The notes under the pieces: model-generated
What the model was told of the DNA's origin: nothing
Seen by the model: the letters and a program-made list of their open reading frames with translations, nothing else
Database searches by the model: none
Position numbers and translations under genes: made by a program
In this document: positions 40,642-48,758 of the stretch, one piece after another
How the letters are laid out: each line of letters starts with the position of its first letter
Position numbering within the stretch: the first letter of the stretch is position 1
NCBI GenBank assembly: GCA_946887045.1
Contig: CAMPKC010000025.1
Location: forward strand, 1 to 60,067
Length of the DNA stretch: 60,067 bases
Direction: 5' to 3'
Origin: an uncultured Sphingobacteriaceae bacterium
GTDB lineage: Bacteria; Bacteroidota; Bacteroidia; Sphingobacteriales; Sphingobacteriaceae

Positions 40642-41124
40642 TCAGCCTTCCATTTCTTTAGCAGAGGCTTCTACCTTTTCCCTGAGGTCGGTTTTGTAAG
40701 CTTTTAATCTTTCGGTTAGAGCCTCGTCGCTGGTTCCCAGAATTTGAGCCGCTAGAATGCCTGCATTTTTGGCCGCATTCAGCGCCACAGTGGCAACCGG
40801 GATACCATTAGGCATTTGTAAGATGGAAAGTATAGAATCCCATCCATCAATTGAGTTTGATGATTTTACAGGGACGCCTATAACAGGAAGATGGGTAATT
40901 GAGGCCACCATTCCCGGTAAATGAGCAGCACCTCCGGCGCCGGCTATGATTATTTTAAGACCTCGATCTGCCGCAGTTTTTGCATAATTAAACATTCTTT
41001 CGGGTGTGCGATGAGCAGATACTACGGTGATTTCGTAGTCAACGCCTAAAGCCTTCAGAATATCAGCAGCGTCCTGCATTACTGGTAAATCTGATTTACT
41101 GCCCATTATTATGCCTACTTTCAT
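40642..41124 (-). CDS. purE: N5-carboxyaminoimidazole ribonucleotide mutase
   Basis: 160 residues. [16 protein letters not shown] and [15 protein letters not shown] are the PurE signature, with [13 protein letters not shown]. It converts N5-CAIR to CAIR in purine synthesis, following PurK. It is the last gene of the nuoA-nuoB-purK-purE series. Confidence 0.97.
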   Translation of the reverse strand: MKVGIIMGSKSDLPVMQDAADILKALGVDYEITVVSAHRTPERMFNYAKTAADRGLKIIIAGAGGAAHLPGMVASITHLPVIGVPVKSSNSIDGWDSILSILQMPNGIPVATVALNAAKNAGILAAQILGTSDEALTERLKAYKTDLREKVEASAKEMEG

Positions 41125-41229
41125 GTTTAAGAAATTAAAAAAGTTAAAATTAAAAATTTAAAAGATGTTTTAGGTCGAGTCAGTACTGGAGTGAAGGTTT
41201 TTAACTTTCACTTTTTTATTTTGACTTTC

Positions 41230-42381
41230 TCACACTTTTACTTTGATTGTTTTTTGAACTGATCTGGCTTTTGCAATGGCCTCCTCACGATTTTCGTCTA
41301 CAATAGTGACGTGGCCCATTTTCCGATACGGTTTGGTGAATTTTTTTCCGTAAAGGTGTACGTAAACACCTTTTTGTTTTAAAATGTCTTCAATTCCTTC
41401 GTATTCGGCCAGCCCTTCAAATCCTTGCTCACCTAAAAGATTAATCATTACTGCATTGCCAATTGCCGAAGTATCGCCTAGCGGAAGGTTGAATATTGCT
41501 CTCAAATGTTGTTCGAACTGCGAAGTTACATTTCCTTCAATTGTATGATGCCCGCTGTTATGTGGTCTTGGTGCCAGTTCATTTACAAGTATTTTTCCGT
41601 CTTTTGTAAGGAACATTTCAACTGCAAGCACTCCTGTAATTTTTAATGACTCTGCAATTTGAATTGCCAATTGATCTGCTTCTTTAAGTATTTCAATGGG
41701 AAGGGTAGAGGGGGATATCAGAAATTCTACAAGGTTGGCGTCCGCATTGAACTCCATCTCCACACACGGGAAGGTTTTTATCTCTCCGTCTTCGTTTCGG
41801 GCAACGATAACTGCTATCTCTTTTTCGAAATCTACCCATTCTTCTACAATACTCGGAGCGTCAAAGGCATTTTCCAGATCTGCTTTGGATTTTACCTTAT
41901 AAACTCCTCGTCCGTCGTATCCGTCTTTCCTGAGTTTTTGGATATATGGGAATTCTATTTCTGCGGACTTTAATGCTGCTTTGGAACTGATGAGTTGAAA
42001 CGGAGAAGTCGGGATGTCATTTTGCTTGAAAAACTCTTTTTGTAAGCCTTTATCTTGTATTAAGCGGATAATTCGTGGCTGAGGATAAACAAACACACCT
42101 TCTTCTTCAAGTTGCTGAAGGGCTTCAATATTAACTTTTTCGATTTCAATGGTAAGCAGGTCGGTCTGTTTTCCAAATTTATATACAGTGTCGAAATCTG
42201 TGAGAGAACCCACCACGAACTTATCGCACAAGTGCTTGCAGGGTGCGTCTTGATCGGGATCAAGAACCTTTATATTTGTATTGTAACTTATAGCGTTTTG
42301 TATAAACATGCGTCCCAATTGTCCGCCTCCAAGAATTCCTACACGTAAACTACCATAAAAGGATTTCATTTTAAATTTCAT
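41230..42381 (-). CDS. purK: N5-carboxyaminoimidazole ribonucleotide synthase
   Basis: 383 residues, ATP-grasp enzyme: VGILGGGQLGRM at the N-terminus, KLRKDGYDGRGVY in the ATP-grasp, and ELAPRPHNSGHHTIEGNVTSQ. It makes N5-CAIR from AIR, bicarbonate and ATP. Two Met starts (42381 and 42369) are equally possible. The gap from the nuoB stop is 30 bases, so read-through from nuoAB is likely. Confidence 0.96.
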   Translation of the reverse strand: MKFKMKSFYGSLRVGILGGGQLGRMFIQNAISYNTNIKVLDPDQDAPCKHLCDKFVVGSLTDFDTVYKFGKQTDLLTIEIEKVNIEALQQLEEEGVFVYPQPRIIRLIQDKGLQKEFFKQNDIPTSPFQLISSKAALKSAEIEFPYIQKLRKDGYDGRGVYKVKSKADLENAFDAPSIVEEWVDFEKEIAVIVARNEDGEIKTFPCVEMEFNADANLVEFLISPSTLPIEILKEADQLAIQIAESLKITGVLAVEMFLTKDGKILVNELAPRPHNSGHHTIEGNVTSQFEQHLRAIFNLPLGDTSAIGNAVMINLLGEQGFEGLAEYEGIEDILKQKGVYVHLYGKKFTKPYRKMGHVTIVDENREEAIAKARSVQKTIKVKV

Positions 42382-42411
42382 TTAAAAATTAAAAATATAA
42401 AGTATTTCAGC

Positions 42412-42897
42412 CTATTTTGATGTTAATAAGCTTTCTTCCTGTATTTTTTTCTGAAGTTCCATAATTGCTCCAATTAATGATTCAGGTCTCGGTGGGCATC
42501 CTTGTACATATACATCAACGGGGATTATTCTGTCCACACCTTTAACTACATGATAGCCATGCTGCCAATAGGGGCCTCCGCAATTTGAGCATGATCCCAT
42601 CGAGATTACATATTTAGGCTCCGGCATCTGTTCATACAGCCGTTTTATTCTTTCAGCCATTTTAAAAGTTACCGTTCCTGCAATAATAATCACATCCGAC
42701 TGTCGTGGCGAAGGACGCGGAAAAACGCCCAAACGATCGAAGTCAAAAGTCGATGCATACGAACCCATCATTTCAATTGCACAGCATGCAATGCCGAAGC
42801 TTACCGGCCATAATGAGGATAGGCGGGCCCAATTTAAAAGGTCATCTATTTTTGTTACGATAACCCCACCATCTTGTGGCATCTTCTCTAAGCTCAT
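42412..42897 (-). CDS. nuoB: NADH-quinone oxidoreductase subunit B
   Basis: 161 residues. The four Cys ligands of cluster N2 are present in [22 protein letters not shown] and QGCPPRPE. It links the quinone chamber to the peripheral arm of complex I. Its ATG overlaps the nuoA stop by 4 bases. The remaining nuo genes do not follow; purK and purE do. Confidence 0.96.
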   Translation of the reverse strand: MSLEKMPQDGGVIVTKIDDLLNWARLSSLWPVSFGIACCAIEMMGSYASTFDFDRLGVFPRPSPRQSDVIIIAGTVTFKMAERIKRLYEQMPEPKYVISMGSCSNCGGPYWQHGYHVVKGVDRIIPVDVYVQGCPPRPESLIGAIMELQKKIQEESLLTSK

Positions 42898-43490
42898 GGT
42901 TGCGGTGGTTTTCTGAATGTAGGTTTAAATCCAGGTTTAGCGGACGAAGATGCAATAGTTGCTTGCTTAATTATTTCTTCTTCAGCGTTGCTGTTTAATG
43001 TGAAAGCTTTCACGGCATAAACTTCCGAATTTATCCGCTCGTATATAGATAATGGAATATTATGTTCAACAACGGGAAGTTTTTGCTCCGGACGGATCCA
43101 GTCAAGATCTCCTTTTCTCCAGACATAAACCAAGCCAATAAGCAAGATTGCCACAAAAATGAACATTTCGGTAAAGGTCAGCCATCCCCATATCCCATTT
43201 GCGGCAATCAAACTTTTTTGCGCAAACACCGTGGTCCATGGGAAAATAAAAATCATCTCTACATCAAACAGAAGAAATATTAATGCAATAACATAGAATC
43301 TGGAGTTAAACTGAACCCAGGAATTACCACTTGGCTCTTCACCACACTCGTAAGAAGATAACTTTAGTGGAGTTGGTTTATTTAACGCTAATAATTTAGA
43401 TAAGAATAATGTGGCGCAAACCAGTACTATTCCAATAATCAGAAAGATAAAGATCTTGCCAAACTCTGTAAGCTGCGAAGCCTGCTCCAT
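42894..43490 (-). CDS. nuoA: NADH-quinone oxidoreductase subunit A with a C-terminal extension
   Basis: 198 residues. Three transmembrane helices and the conserved [20 protein letters not shown] loop and [10 protein letters not shown] identify NuoA. After [15 protein letters not shown], where most NuoA end (about 130-140), a hydrophilic tail of about 60 residues continues ([30 protein letters not shown]). It is the first gene of the minus-strand group; its promoter must lie in 43491-43640. Confidence 0.94.
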   Translation of the reverse strand: MEQASQLTEFGKIFIFLIIGIVLVCATLFLSKLLALNKPTPLKLSSYECGEEPSGNSWVQFNSRFYVIALIFLLFDVEMIFIFPWTTVFAQKSLIAANGIWGWLTFTEMFIFVAILLIGLVYVWRKGDLDWIRPEQKLPVVEHNIPLSIYERINSEVYAVKAFTLNSNAEEEIIKQATIASSSAKPGFKPTFRKPPQP

Positions 43491-43638
43491 GTCGCAAATT
43501 TAGATAAATTTAGTTTAAGCACTAGCTTAAATGAATAATTGGAAGCTATGTTTTGTTAGAGGTGAATGCAATATTTTGTCGAATTTCCTGCGGTTTTAGT
43601 AATTAGCGGCTTTTAAGCTCAAAATATTCCGTTTTCAA

Positions 43639-43669
43639 TTTGCTTTGAGGAAAAATCCTCCTATATTTG
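43639..43669 (+). promoter_or_regulatory. Promoter of rpmH-rnpA-yidD
   Basis: TTTG at 43639-43642, 19 bp spacer, TATATTTG at 43662-43669: a near-ideal Bacteroidota -33/-7 pair, 44 bases before the rpmH ATG. Confidence 0.75.
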
Positions 43670-43713
43670 CACTCTTGTTTTTAAGAGCTACATTTTAGAG
43701 TTTTATATAAGTC

Positions 43714-43872
43714 ATGAAAAGAACATTCCAGCCTTCTCAAAGAAAAAGAAGAAATAAGCACGGATTCAGAGAACGTATGAGTACCGCTAACGGTAGAAGA
43801 GTTTTAGCTTCGAGAAGAGCAAAAGGCAGAAAAAGATTGAGCGTTTCTGACGAGCGTCGTCATAAATCATAA
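43714..43872 (+). CDS. rpmH: 50S ribosomal protein L34
   Basis: A 52-residue protein starting [20 protein letters not shown] and containing [23 protein letters not shown], the classic L34 sequence. It is the first gene of the rpmH-rnpA-yidD unit, expressed from a strong promoter. Confidence 0.97.
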   Translation: MKRTFQPSQRKRRNKHGFRERMSTANGRRVLASRRAKGRKRLSVSDERRHKS

Positions 43873-43874
43873 TT

Positions 43875-43946
43875 ATTGATTGCAGTCCTGTCCGGTAACA
43901 CGGATTCTGCAGATCAAATCTGCAAATAAAGGTTAAGGCAATCAAT
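43875..43946 (+). promoter_or_regulatory. Predicted three-way-junction RNA structure before rnpA
   Basis: Perfect outer arms ATTGATTGC (43875-43883) and GCAATCAAT (43938-43946) enclose two hairpins: TCCG/CGGA (43891-43894, 43901-43904) and TGCAGAT/ATCTGCA (43908-43914, 43918-43924). The outer stem begins 3 bases after the rpmH stop and ends directly at the rnpA ATG, so it would occlude rnpA initiation. Confidence 0.55.
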
Positions 43947-44342
43947 ATGTATACATTTAAGAAAGAAGAACGGTTATGTAGCAAAAAGCTTTTAGAAAAG
44001 CTTTTTCATAACGGTTCTTCTTTTTTAGTTTACCCTTTTCGAATAGTTTCTATTCCGGAAACTTTGCACGTTACTTCGCCGGCTCAGGTAGTTATTGCGG
44101 TATCAAAACGTAAGTTTAAGCATGCTGTTGATAGAAATCTTGTCAAAAGACGAGTTAGAGAAGCATATCGTTTAAATAAAGACGCTCTTTTATATTCATT
44201 TCTTAAAGAGAAAAATTTAAAACTGATTATCGGCATTCACTATATAGGTAAGGAAATAGCGGAATTTCAGTTTATTGAAAAGAAGTTAAAAATAGCTATC
44301 AGTAAATTAGTCGAGTCGTATGCAGAATCTCAATCCTCTTAA
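43947..44342 (+). CDS. rnpA: Ribonuclease P protein component
   Basis: 131 residues. The RNR motif is in [22 protein letters not shown], with the family's N-terminal [16 protein letters not shown]. It assists the RNase P RNA in 5' maturation of tRNAs. It overlaps yidD by 23 bases and lies between rpmH and yidD. Confidence 0.96.
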   Translation: MYTFKKEERLCSKKLLEKLFHNGSSFLVYPFRIVSIPETLHVTSPAQVVIAVSKRKFKHAVDRNLVKRRVREAYRLNKDALLYSFLKEKNLKLIIGIHYIGKEIAEFQFIEKKLKIAISKLVESYAESQSS

Positions 44343-44568
44343 GCTATTAAAAAGTCTGCTAAGCGGTTTTTTTTTGCTGCTCATTAAACTCTATCAAATT
44401 CTGTTGTCTCCGCTATTGGGCGCATCCTGCCGGTATACGCCTACCTGCTCGCAATATGGTGTAGAAGCAATTAAGAAACATGGACCTTTTAAAGGCTTGT
44501 GGCTTACTATAAAACGCATTTCCTCATGTCATCCCTGGGGCGGACATGGGCATGATCCGGTTCCATAG
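44320..44568 (+). CDS. yidD: Membrane protein insertion efficiency factor
   Basis: 82 residues. [22 protein letters not shown] and [12 protein letters not shown] are the YidD signature, with an N-terminal hydrophobic/amphipathic segment. It aids YidC-dependent membrane insertion. yidC is not adjacent. It overlaps the end of rnpA. Confidence 0.96.
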   Translation: MQNLNPLKLLKSLLSGFFLLLIKLYQILLSPLLGASCRYTPTCSQYGVEAIKKHGPFKGLWLTIKRISSCHPWGGHGHDPVP

Positions 44569-44607
44569 CATAATAATTACCTTTTATTTGCATCTTTGCG
44601 CTCGTAA

Positions 44608-45294
44608 ATGGCACTTATACTTCAATTAGAAACTTCAACAATTTCGTGTTCCGTAGCTTTGTCTCTGGACGGAAACACCATTGCTGTAAAAGAATTAGCT
44701 GAGCGGAATATTCATGCCGGTTATTTGACATTGTTTATAGAGGACGTGGTGGCGCAATGCGGAAAAACACTTCGCGATATAGATGCTGTCGCTGTTAGTA
44801 TGGGACCTGGTTCTTATACGGGGTTGCGTATCGGCGTTTCTACTGCCAAAGGTTTATGTTATGCTTTAGATATTCCGCTTATCGCGATCAATACTCTTCA
44901 GGCAATGACCGTGGGATTTATGTCTTTATACAATGATCAATCGGTATTATTCTGCCCTATGATAGACGCCCGTCGCATGGAAGTTTACGCAGCAGTGTAC
45001 AATAGTCAGCTTGACGAATTGCTGCCCGTTGAAGCCCGAATTATCGATGAAAATTCCTTCTCTGATCTTCTACAAAATCAAAACATTGTATTCTTTGGTG
45101 ATGGCGCAATGAAATGTCAGGAAGTGTTAGCGGGTAATCCCACCGCAATATTTGTTCCTGAATTTCTGAATTCGGCGAAAGATCTGAGTTCTTTGGCTGC
45201 ATTGAAATATGATAGAAAAGAGTTTGAAGACGTGGCTTACTTTGAGCCGTTTTATCTTAAAGACTTTTTGATCACTCAATCCAAAAAGAGTTAA
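44608..45294 (+). CDS. tsaB: tRNA threonylcarbamoyladenosine modification protein TsaB
   Basis: 228 residues, ASKHA fold: LQLETSTISCSVAL, VSMGPGSYTGLRIGVSTAKGL and MIDARRMEVYAAVYN. It partners TsaD and TsaE in t6A37 synthesis on ANN-decoding tRNAs. It starts 39 bases after yidD. Confidence 0.96.
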   Translation: MALILQLETSTISCSVALSLDGNTIAVKELAERNIHAGYLTLFIEDVVAQCGKTLRDIDAVAVSMGPGSYTGLRIGVSTAKGLCYALDIPLIAINTLQAMTVGFMSLYNDQSVLFCPMIDARRMEVYAAVYNSQLDELLPVEARIIDENSFSDLLQNQNIVFFGDGAMKCQEVLAGNPTAIFVPEFLNSAKDLSSLAALKYDRKEFEDVAYFEPFYLKDFLITQSKKS

Positions 45295-45346
45295 TTATCT
45301 GCTTCTTTTTAGCGAACGACTGATAAATGTCTACTCAGTTAATACT

Positions 45347-46702
45347 TTAGATCCCGGGAATATTATTGGCATTTTGCTGCCTCTCCATCAAGGGGCCAAA
45401 TTTCACAGCAAAACCAAAATAAACAGAGGCTCCAGTATGTCCTTTGCCAATGTTTTCATCTGCTGCCAAGGCGCCTTTAGTTGTGTAATAAGATTTTAAT
45501 AATTGGTCACTGCCAATGAAAAATTCAGCATTGGGCGATTTCAACATAAACTGACCTCCAAGCTGAAAGAAGTTATTTAAATTATATGCTGTGGAAAGGC
45601 TGAAGTTCATTGCCCGGTGTCTTACGCTGTTTATCAAAGCTACATCTCCGCCTTTGTAAAACAGATTTTTAGAAATTAGCAGACTTGGTTGATAGGAGCC
45701 TAAATCTTTATTTACTAAAAATTCGGCTTTCCCATTAATAAGAGTTTTGTAAGCTCCAGAATCAGATCCGCTATCAAACAATCTTTGAATTTCTGTACCT
45801 AATCGATCATTGGCGGAAGGTGATGAGGCTGAATTAATGCTAATTCTATCATCAAAGGTGTACTTGTACGAGTCTTTTTTATTCCATTTTATAAAACCTA
45901 TATCTTTTAAGTTTCCTAAAAGGTACCATGCTCCTCTAAGTTTATAATTTGCACTTAAACTTACCGCCATGCCGGGATTTTTGAATCCGGGAGCCAGCAT
46001 CTTTTTATCAGCCTGATCCCAGGAGACATTGCTTTGGTATTTTCCAAACAGCGATAAATTATATGAGTCCTGCTCCTGATTTATGGCAAGAGAAGATGAG
46101 TCAATTTTTAGTTCGTTGTGAAGAATTCCGCTTAGATAGCTCAGTTTAATCCCCAAACCTAAGCGTTTATTGTAATCCTCCCGATAGGTTACACTAAATT
46201 GATGGTAATTGATGGTGTGAGCCTTGTTATTAAAAGGATCTGCATAAGATGCTTTGTCGAATAATTTATAATTATTAAAAATTGCTATAGTCTCATTCGT
46301 TACTTCTCCATAAGTATCTGATTTAATTTGCCAGGAAAAACCAAGTTCACGATTGAATTTTACAGTCCTGAAAATCCTGAACATGGCTAAATAAGTGTTT
46401 TCACTCAATGTAAGTTTGTTGATCTTTTCATCGCCGAGCGTTAAACCCCGTGCGTCTAGTCTGCCGGAATATATAAGCCGTTTTAATGGTAGCTGTTCGT
46501 CGCCGGTTACAGCCCCGTTTATGCTAAAAGTTGGGATAAAAAAATTGAAAGCATATTTTTTACTGCTATCTGGATAAAAAGCTTTTTGAGAAGGATTTTC
46601 GAACGTGTCGTAAAGAGTCCGGGTATTAAATAAATTGAACTGACTGTAGCTTATAGTAGAGGTGAACGACAGGAAGGATAGTAACAGAAGACTTTTCTTC
46701 AT
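45347..46702 (-). CDS. Outer-membrane beta-barrel protein (DUF5723-like)
   Basis: 451 residues: signal peptide (to SYSQ) and a long barrel with repeated strands (FGFAVKFGPL; YNLSLFGKYQSNVSW; GMAVSLSANYKL). The start SQFNLFNTRTLYDTFENPSQKAFYPDSSK resembles the Bacteroidota DUF5723/PorV-like barrels (first 20 residues are the marker). The function is unknown. It follows the next upstream gene on the same strand with 20 bases between, so they are co-transcribed. Confidence 0.8.
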   Translation of the reverse strand: MKKSLLLLSFLSFTSTISYSQFNLFNTRTLYDTFENPSQKAFYPDSSKKYAFNFFIPTFSINGAVTGDEQLPLKRLIYSGRLDARGLTLGDEKINKLTLSENTYLAMFRIFRTVKFNRELGFSWQIKSDTYGEVTNETIAIFNNYKLFDKASYADPFNNKAHTINYHQFSVTYREDYNKRLGLGIKLSYLSGILHNELKIDSSSLAINQEQDSYNLSLFGKYQSNVSWDQADKKMLAPGFKNPGMAVSLSANYKLRGAWYLLGNLKDIGFIKWNKKDSYKYTFDDRISINSASSPSANDRLGTEIQRLFDSGSDSGAYKTLINGKAEFLVNKDLGSYQPSLLISKNLFYKGGDVALINSVRHRAMNFSLSTAYNLNNFFQLGGQFMLKSPNAEFFIGSDQLLKSYYTTKGALAADENIGKGHTGASVYFGFAVKFGPLMERQQNANNIPGI

Positions 46703-46722
46703 TTAATGGTTAGACTGGTTTT

Positions 46723-48300
46723 TTATCTATATAACGAAATACTGTCAGAAGAGTTATAGCTTAAATATAAATTCGCGAAGAAATGATCTTTCTCGCCTGT
46801 CCACTGGAATGATAATCCGTAGAAGTTTTTCAATCCAAAGCCCTCATTATTAAAAGGTTTAGAGTAGTTTGGTTTAAGGGTTGATCTGATTATTCGCTTC
46901 GAATTTTCTATGCTTGTAAAGAATAAAATATTGCTTTGGTTAGCCACAAGCTGGTCGTATTGTTTAAATCCTTCTCTGTTCGACAAAAAGAGCTCTTTCT
47001 GATAAGCAGATATAAAGTTGGATATTATGCCCGGCGTATTCGCAAGGATTAAATAATTATCTACCACAGCAAAGTATGGCTTTGAAAAACTTTTCAGAGG
47101 ATCACCGAAGTAATAGTAAAACAAATCACTGTGATTAATTTTACTAATCTGTTCATTCAGCGCAGTGCTGATTAGTTGGAGTTTGAAATTTATATTTCTG
47201 CCATTCGAAACTTTAATAATAACAAACTTCTCTCTGTAAGAATTTTGAATTGTTACAAATTCTTTTTCAAAAAATGGTTTAATATCACGGTCGGGGTTTA
47301 CGCCGGTTTTTGTTTGAATTAGCTTTAATTCGTTCTCCAGGTCTTTTAGTACACCTTTCTTGTCGAAATATATCTTTAAGTCATTATGAAACCTTTTTAC
47401 ATCCGACAACCCAAAGGCTATGAAGTTTGAAGTGTTTTCGGGTAATACTTTTTTAATTTGATTAGGTACAGGTTTTTGATGAAGGAAGATATTCAAATAA
47501 TGAGGCTTTGACGTATCAGTATTGCTTATACCATTGAACATTAACGCATCACTTTTAAAATTCATACTTAGTGATGAAACACCCTGTAGCTTATTTAGCA
47601 AAGCCGAGTTCCCATTTAATTTGCCGCTGAAAAATTGCTGCAGGTAATCAGGCATAGCCTGGTGGTTAATAAATAGATTTATCGGAGAATTTAGATTTTT
47701 GCTGCTGGTTTTTCCAATCTCCTGGATAAAGCTTTGATTTACCGACGACTTTTTTTGATTGATACATCTTTTTATAAGATCGTTAGAAAAACTCGCAATT
47801 GCTACCCCTTCTTCCATGAATATGTAGAAAGGTCTTGTTAATTCTCCACTTTCGACTTGATAGAAGTTTTCAAAAGGCTTAACCGAAAAGTCCTTGATTT
47901 CAGTAATTAAGTCTTGAAGATCTGAAGTGGAATGTGTTTTATCCAGGTTTATGCTATAAAGGAATTCTACTGAATCTGTTGTGGGATGAAAGGATAAAAA
48001 AAAGTTTTTATCTGCAGTAATCTCTGACAATTTATCTTGTTGAAGAAGTAGCTGTTTTAGCTTAACTATCTCAGCAGAGCGGTTTTTTCCAATTATGGCA
48101 TTGAATATTTCGTAGTCTTTAAAAATATCGTAGAAAGATTCATCGTTCCTAAAGTTTAACACCAAAGCTGCATCAGAGGGAATGAAATACAAAACCTTGG
48201 TTACATTTTCATCTTTTCCGGATAATTCCGAAAAATACTTGCCAGCCAGAACAGCGATAACCACTAATAAAATTGTACAGAGTAAAATTATATTTCTCAT
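46723..48300 (-). CDS. Hypothetical membrane-anchored periplasmic protein
   Basis: 525 residues: a single N-terminal hydrophobic segment (IILLCTILLVVIAVLAGKYF) and a long soluble part beginning VTKVLYFIPSDAALVLNFRN, with FLSFHPTTDSVEFLYSIN and LTGLLFQ-like repeats. It resembles DUF3352-type proteins in general style; I cannot assign a family securely. It is first in the two-gene unit with the barrel protein. Confidence 0.7.
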   Translation of the reverse strand: MRNIILLCTILLVVIAVLAGKYFSELSGKDENVTKVLYFIPSDAALVLNFRNDESFYDIFKDYEIFNAIIGKNRSAEIVKLKQLLLQQDKLSEITADKNFFLSFHPTTDSVEFLYSINLDKTHSTSDLQDLITEIKDFSVKPFENFYQVESGELTRPFYIFMEEGVAIASFSNDLIKRCINQKKSSVNQSFIQEIGKTSSKNLNSPINLFINHQAMPDYLQQFFSGKLNGNSALLNKLQGVSSLSMNFKSDALMFNGISNTDTSKPHYLNIFLHQKPVPNQIKKVLPENTSNFIAFGLSDVKRFHNDLKIYFDKKGVLKDLENELKLIQTKTGVNPDRDIKPFFEKEFVTIQNSYREKFVIIKVSNGRNINFKLQLISTALNEQISKINHSDLFYYYFGDPLKSFSKPYFAVVDNYLILANTPGIISNFISAYQKELFLSNREGFKQYDQLVANQSNILFFTSIENSKRIIRSTLKPNYSKPFNNEGFGLKNFYGLSFQWTGEKDHFFANLYLSYNSSDSISLYR

Positions 48301-48374
48301 CAGTTACGCAAAATTAACTCTTTAGGAGCAAGAAATCTTATCAGTATTATTAAATTAGCAAATCATCAGATGAT

Positions 48375-48758
48375 ATGAACAGGCAAATTATAATTACAGC
48401 TGCACTTTTTGGACTAGTTGCAGTAGTTTTTGGCGCTTTTGGGGCACATGCCTTAAAGGAAAATATTTCTCCAACGTCTCTCGAAGCCTGGAAAACCGCC
48501 GTTAGTTATCAGTTCTATCATACTTTGGCATTGCTTTTTTTATCAAACTTTTCCAAATACCGGAGCCGGGCGATCCGAATATCTTACTGGGCTTTCACAT
48601 TAGGAATGGTTCTTTTTTCAGGTTCGATTTACCTTTTATCGATAGATGATCTTATTGGTATAAACCTTTCTTTTCTCGGTCCGGTTACTCCGATTGGTGG
48701 ATTCCTGTTGATTCTGGGTTGGTTTTTTCTCCTACTTTCTGCTATAAAGAATAAGTAA
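48375..48758 (+). CDS. DUF423 membrane protein
   Basis: 127 residues, four transmembrane helices: FGAFGAHALKENISP and TAVSYQFYHTLALL near the start and FSGSIYLLSI then VTPIGGFLLILGW are the DUF423 pattern. The function is unknown. Its TAA shares one base with the priA ATG, so the two are translationally coupled. Confidence 0.93.
   Translation: MNRQIIITAALFGLVAVVFGAFGAHALKENISPTSLEAWKTAVSYQFYHTLALLFLSNFSKYRSRAIRISYWAFTLGMVLFSGSIYLLSIDDLIGINLSFLGPVTPIGGFLLILGWFFLLLSAIKNK

Noticed and set aside
43876..43946. tRNA-like cloverleaf between rpmH and rnpA
   Set aside because: The arms do not have tRNA stem lengths and there is no T-arm consensus or CCA; it is better described as a leader structure.
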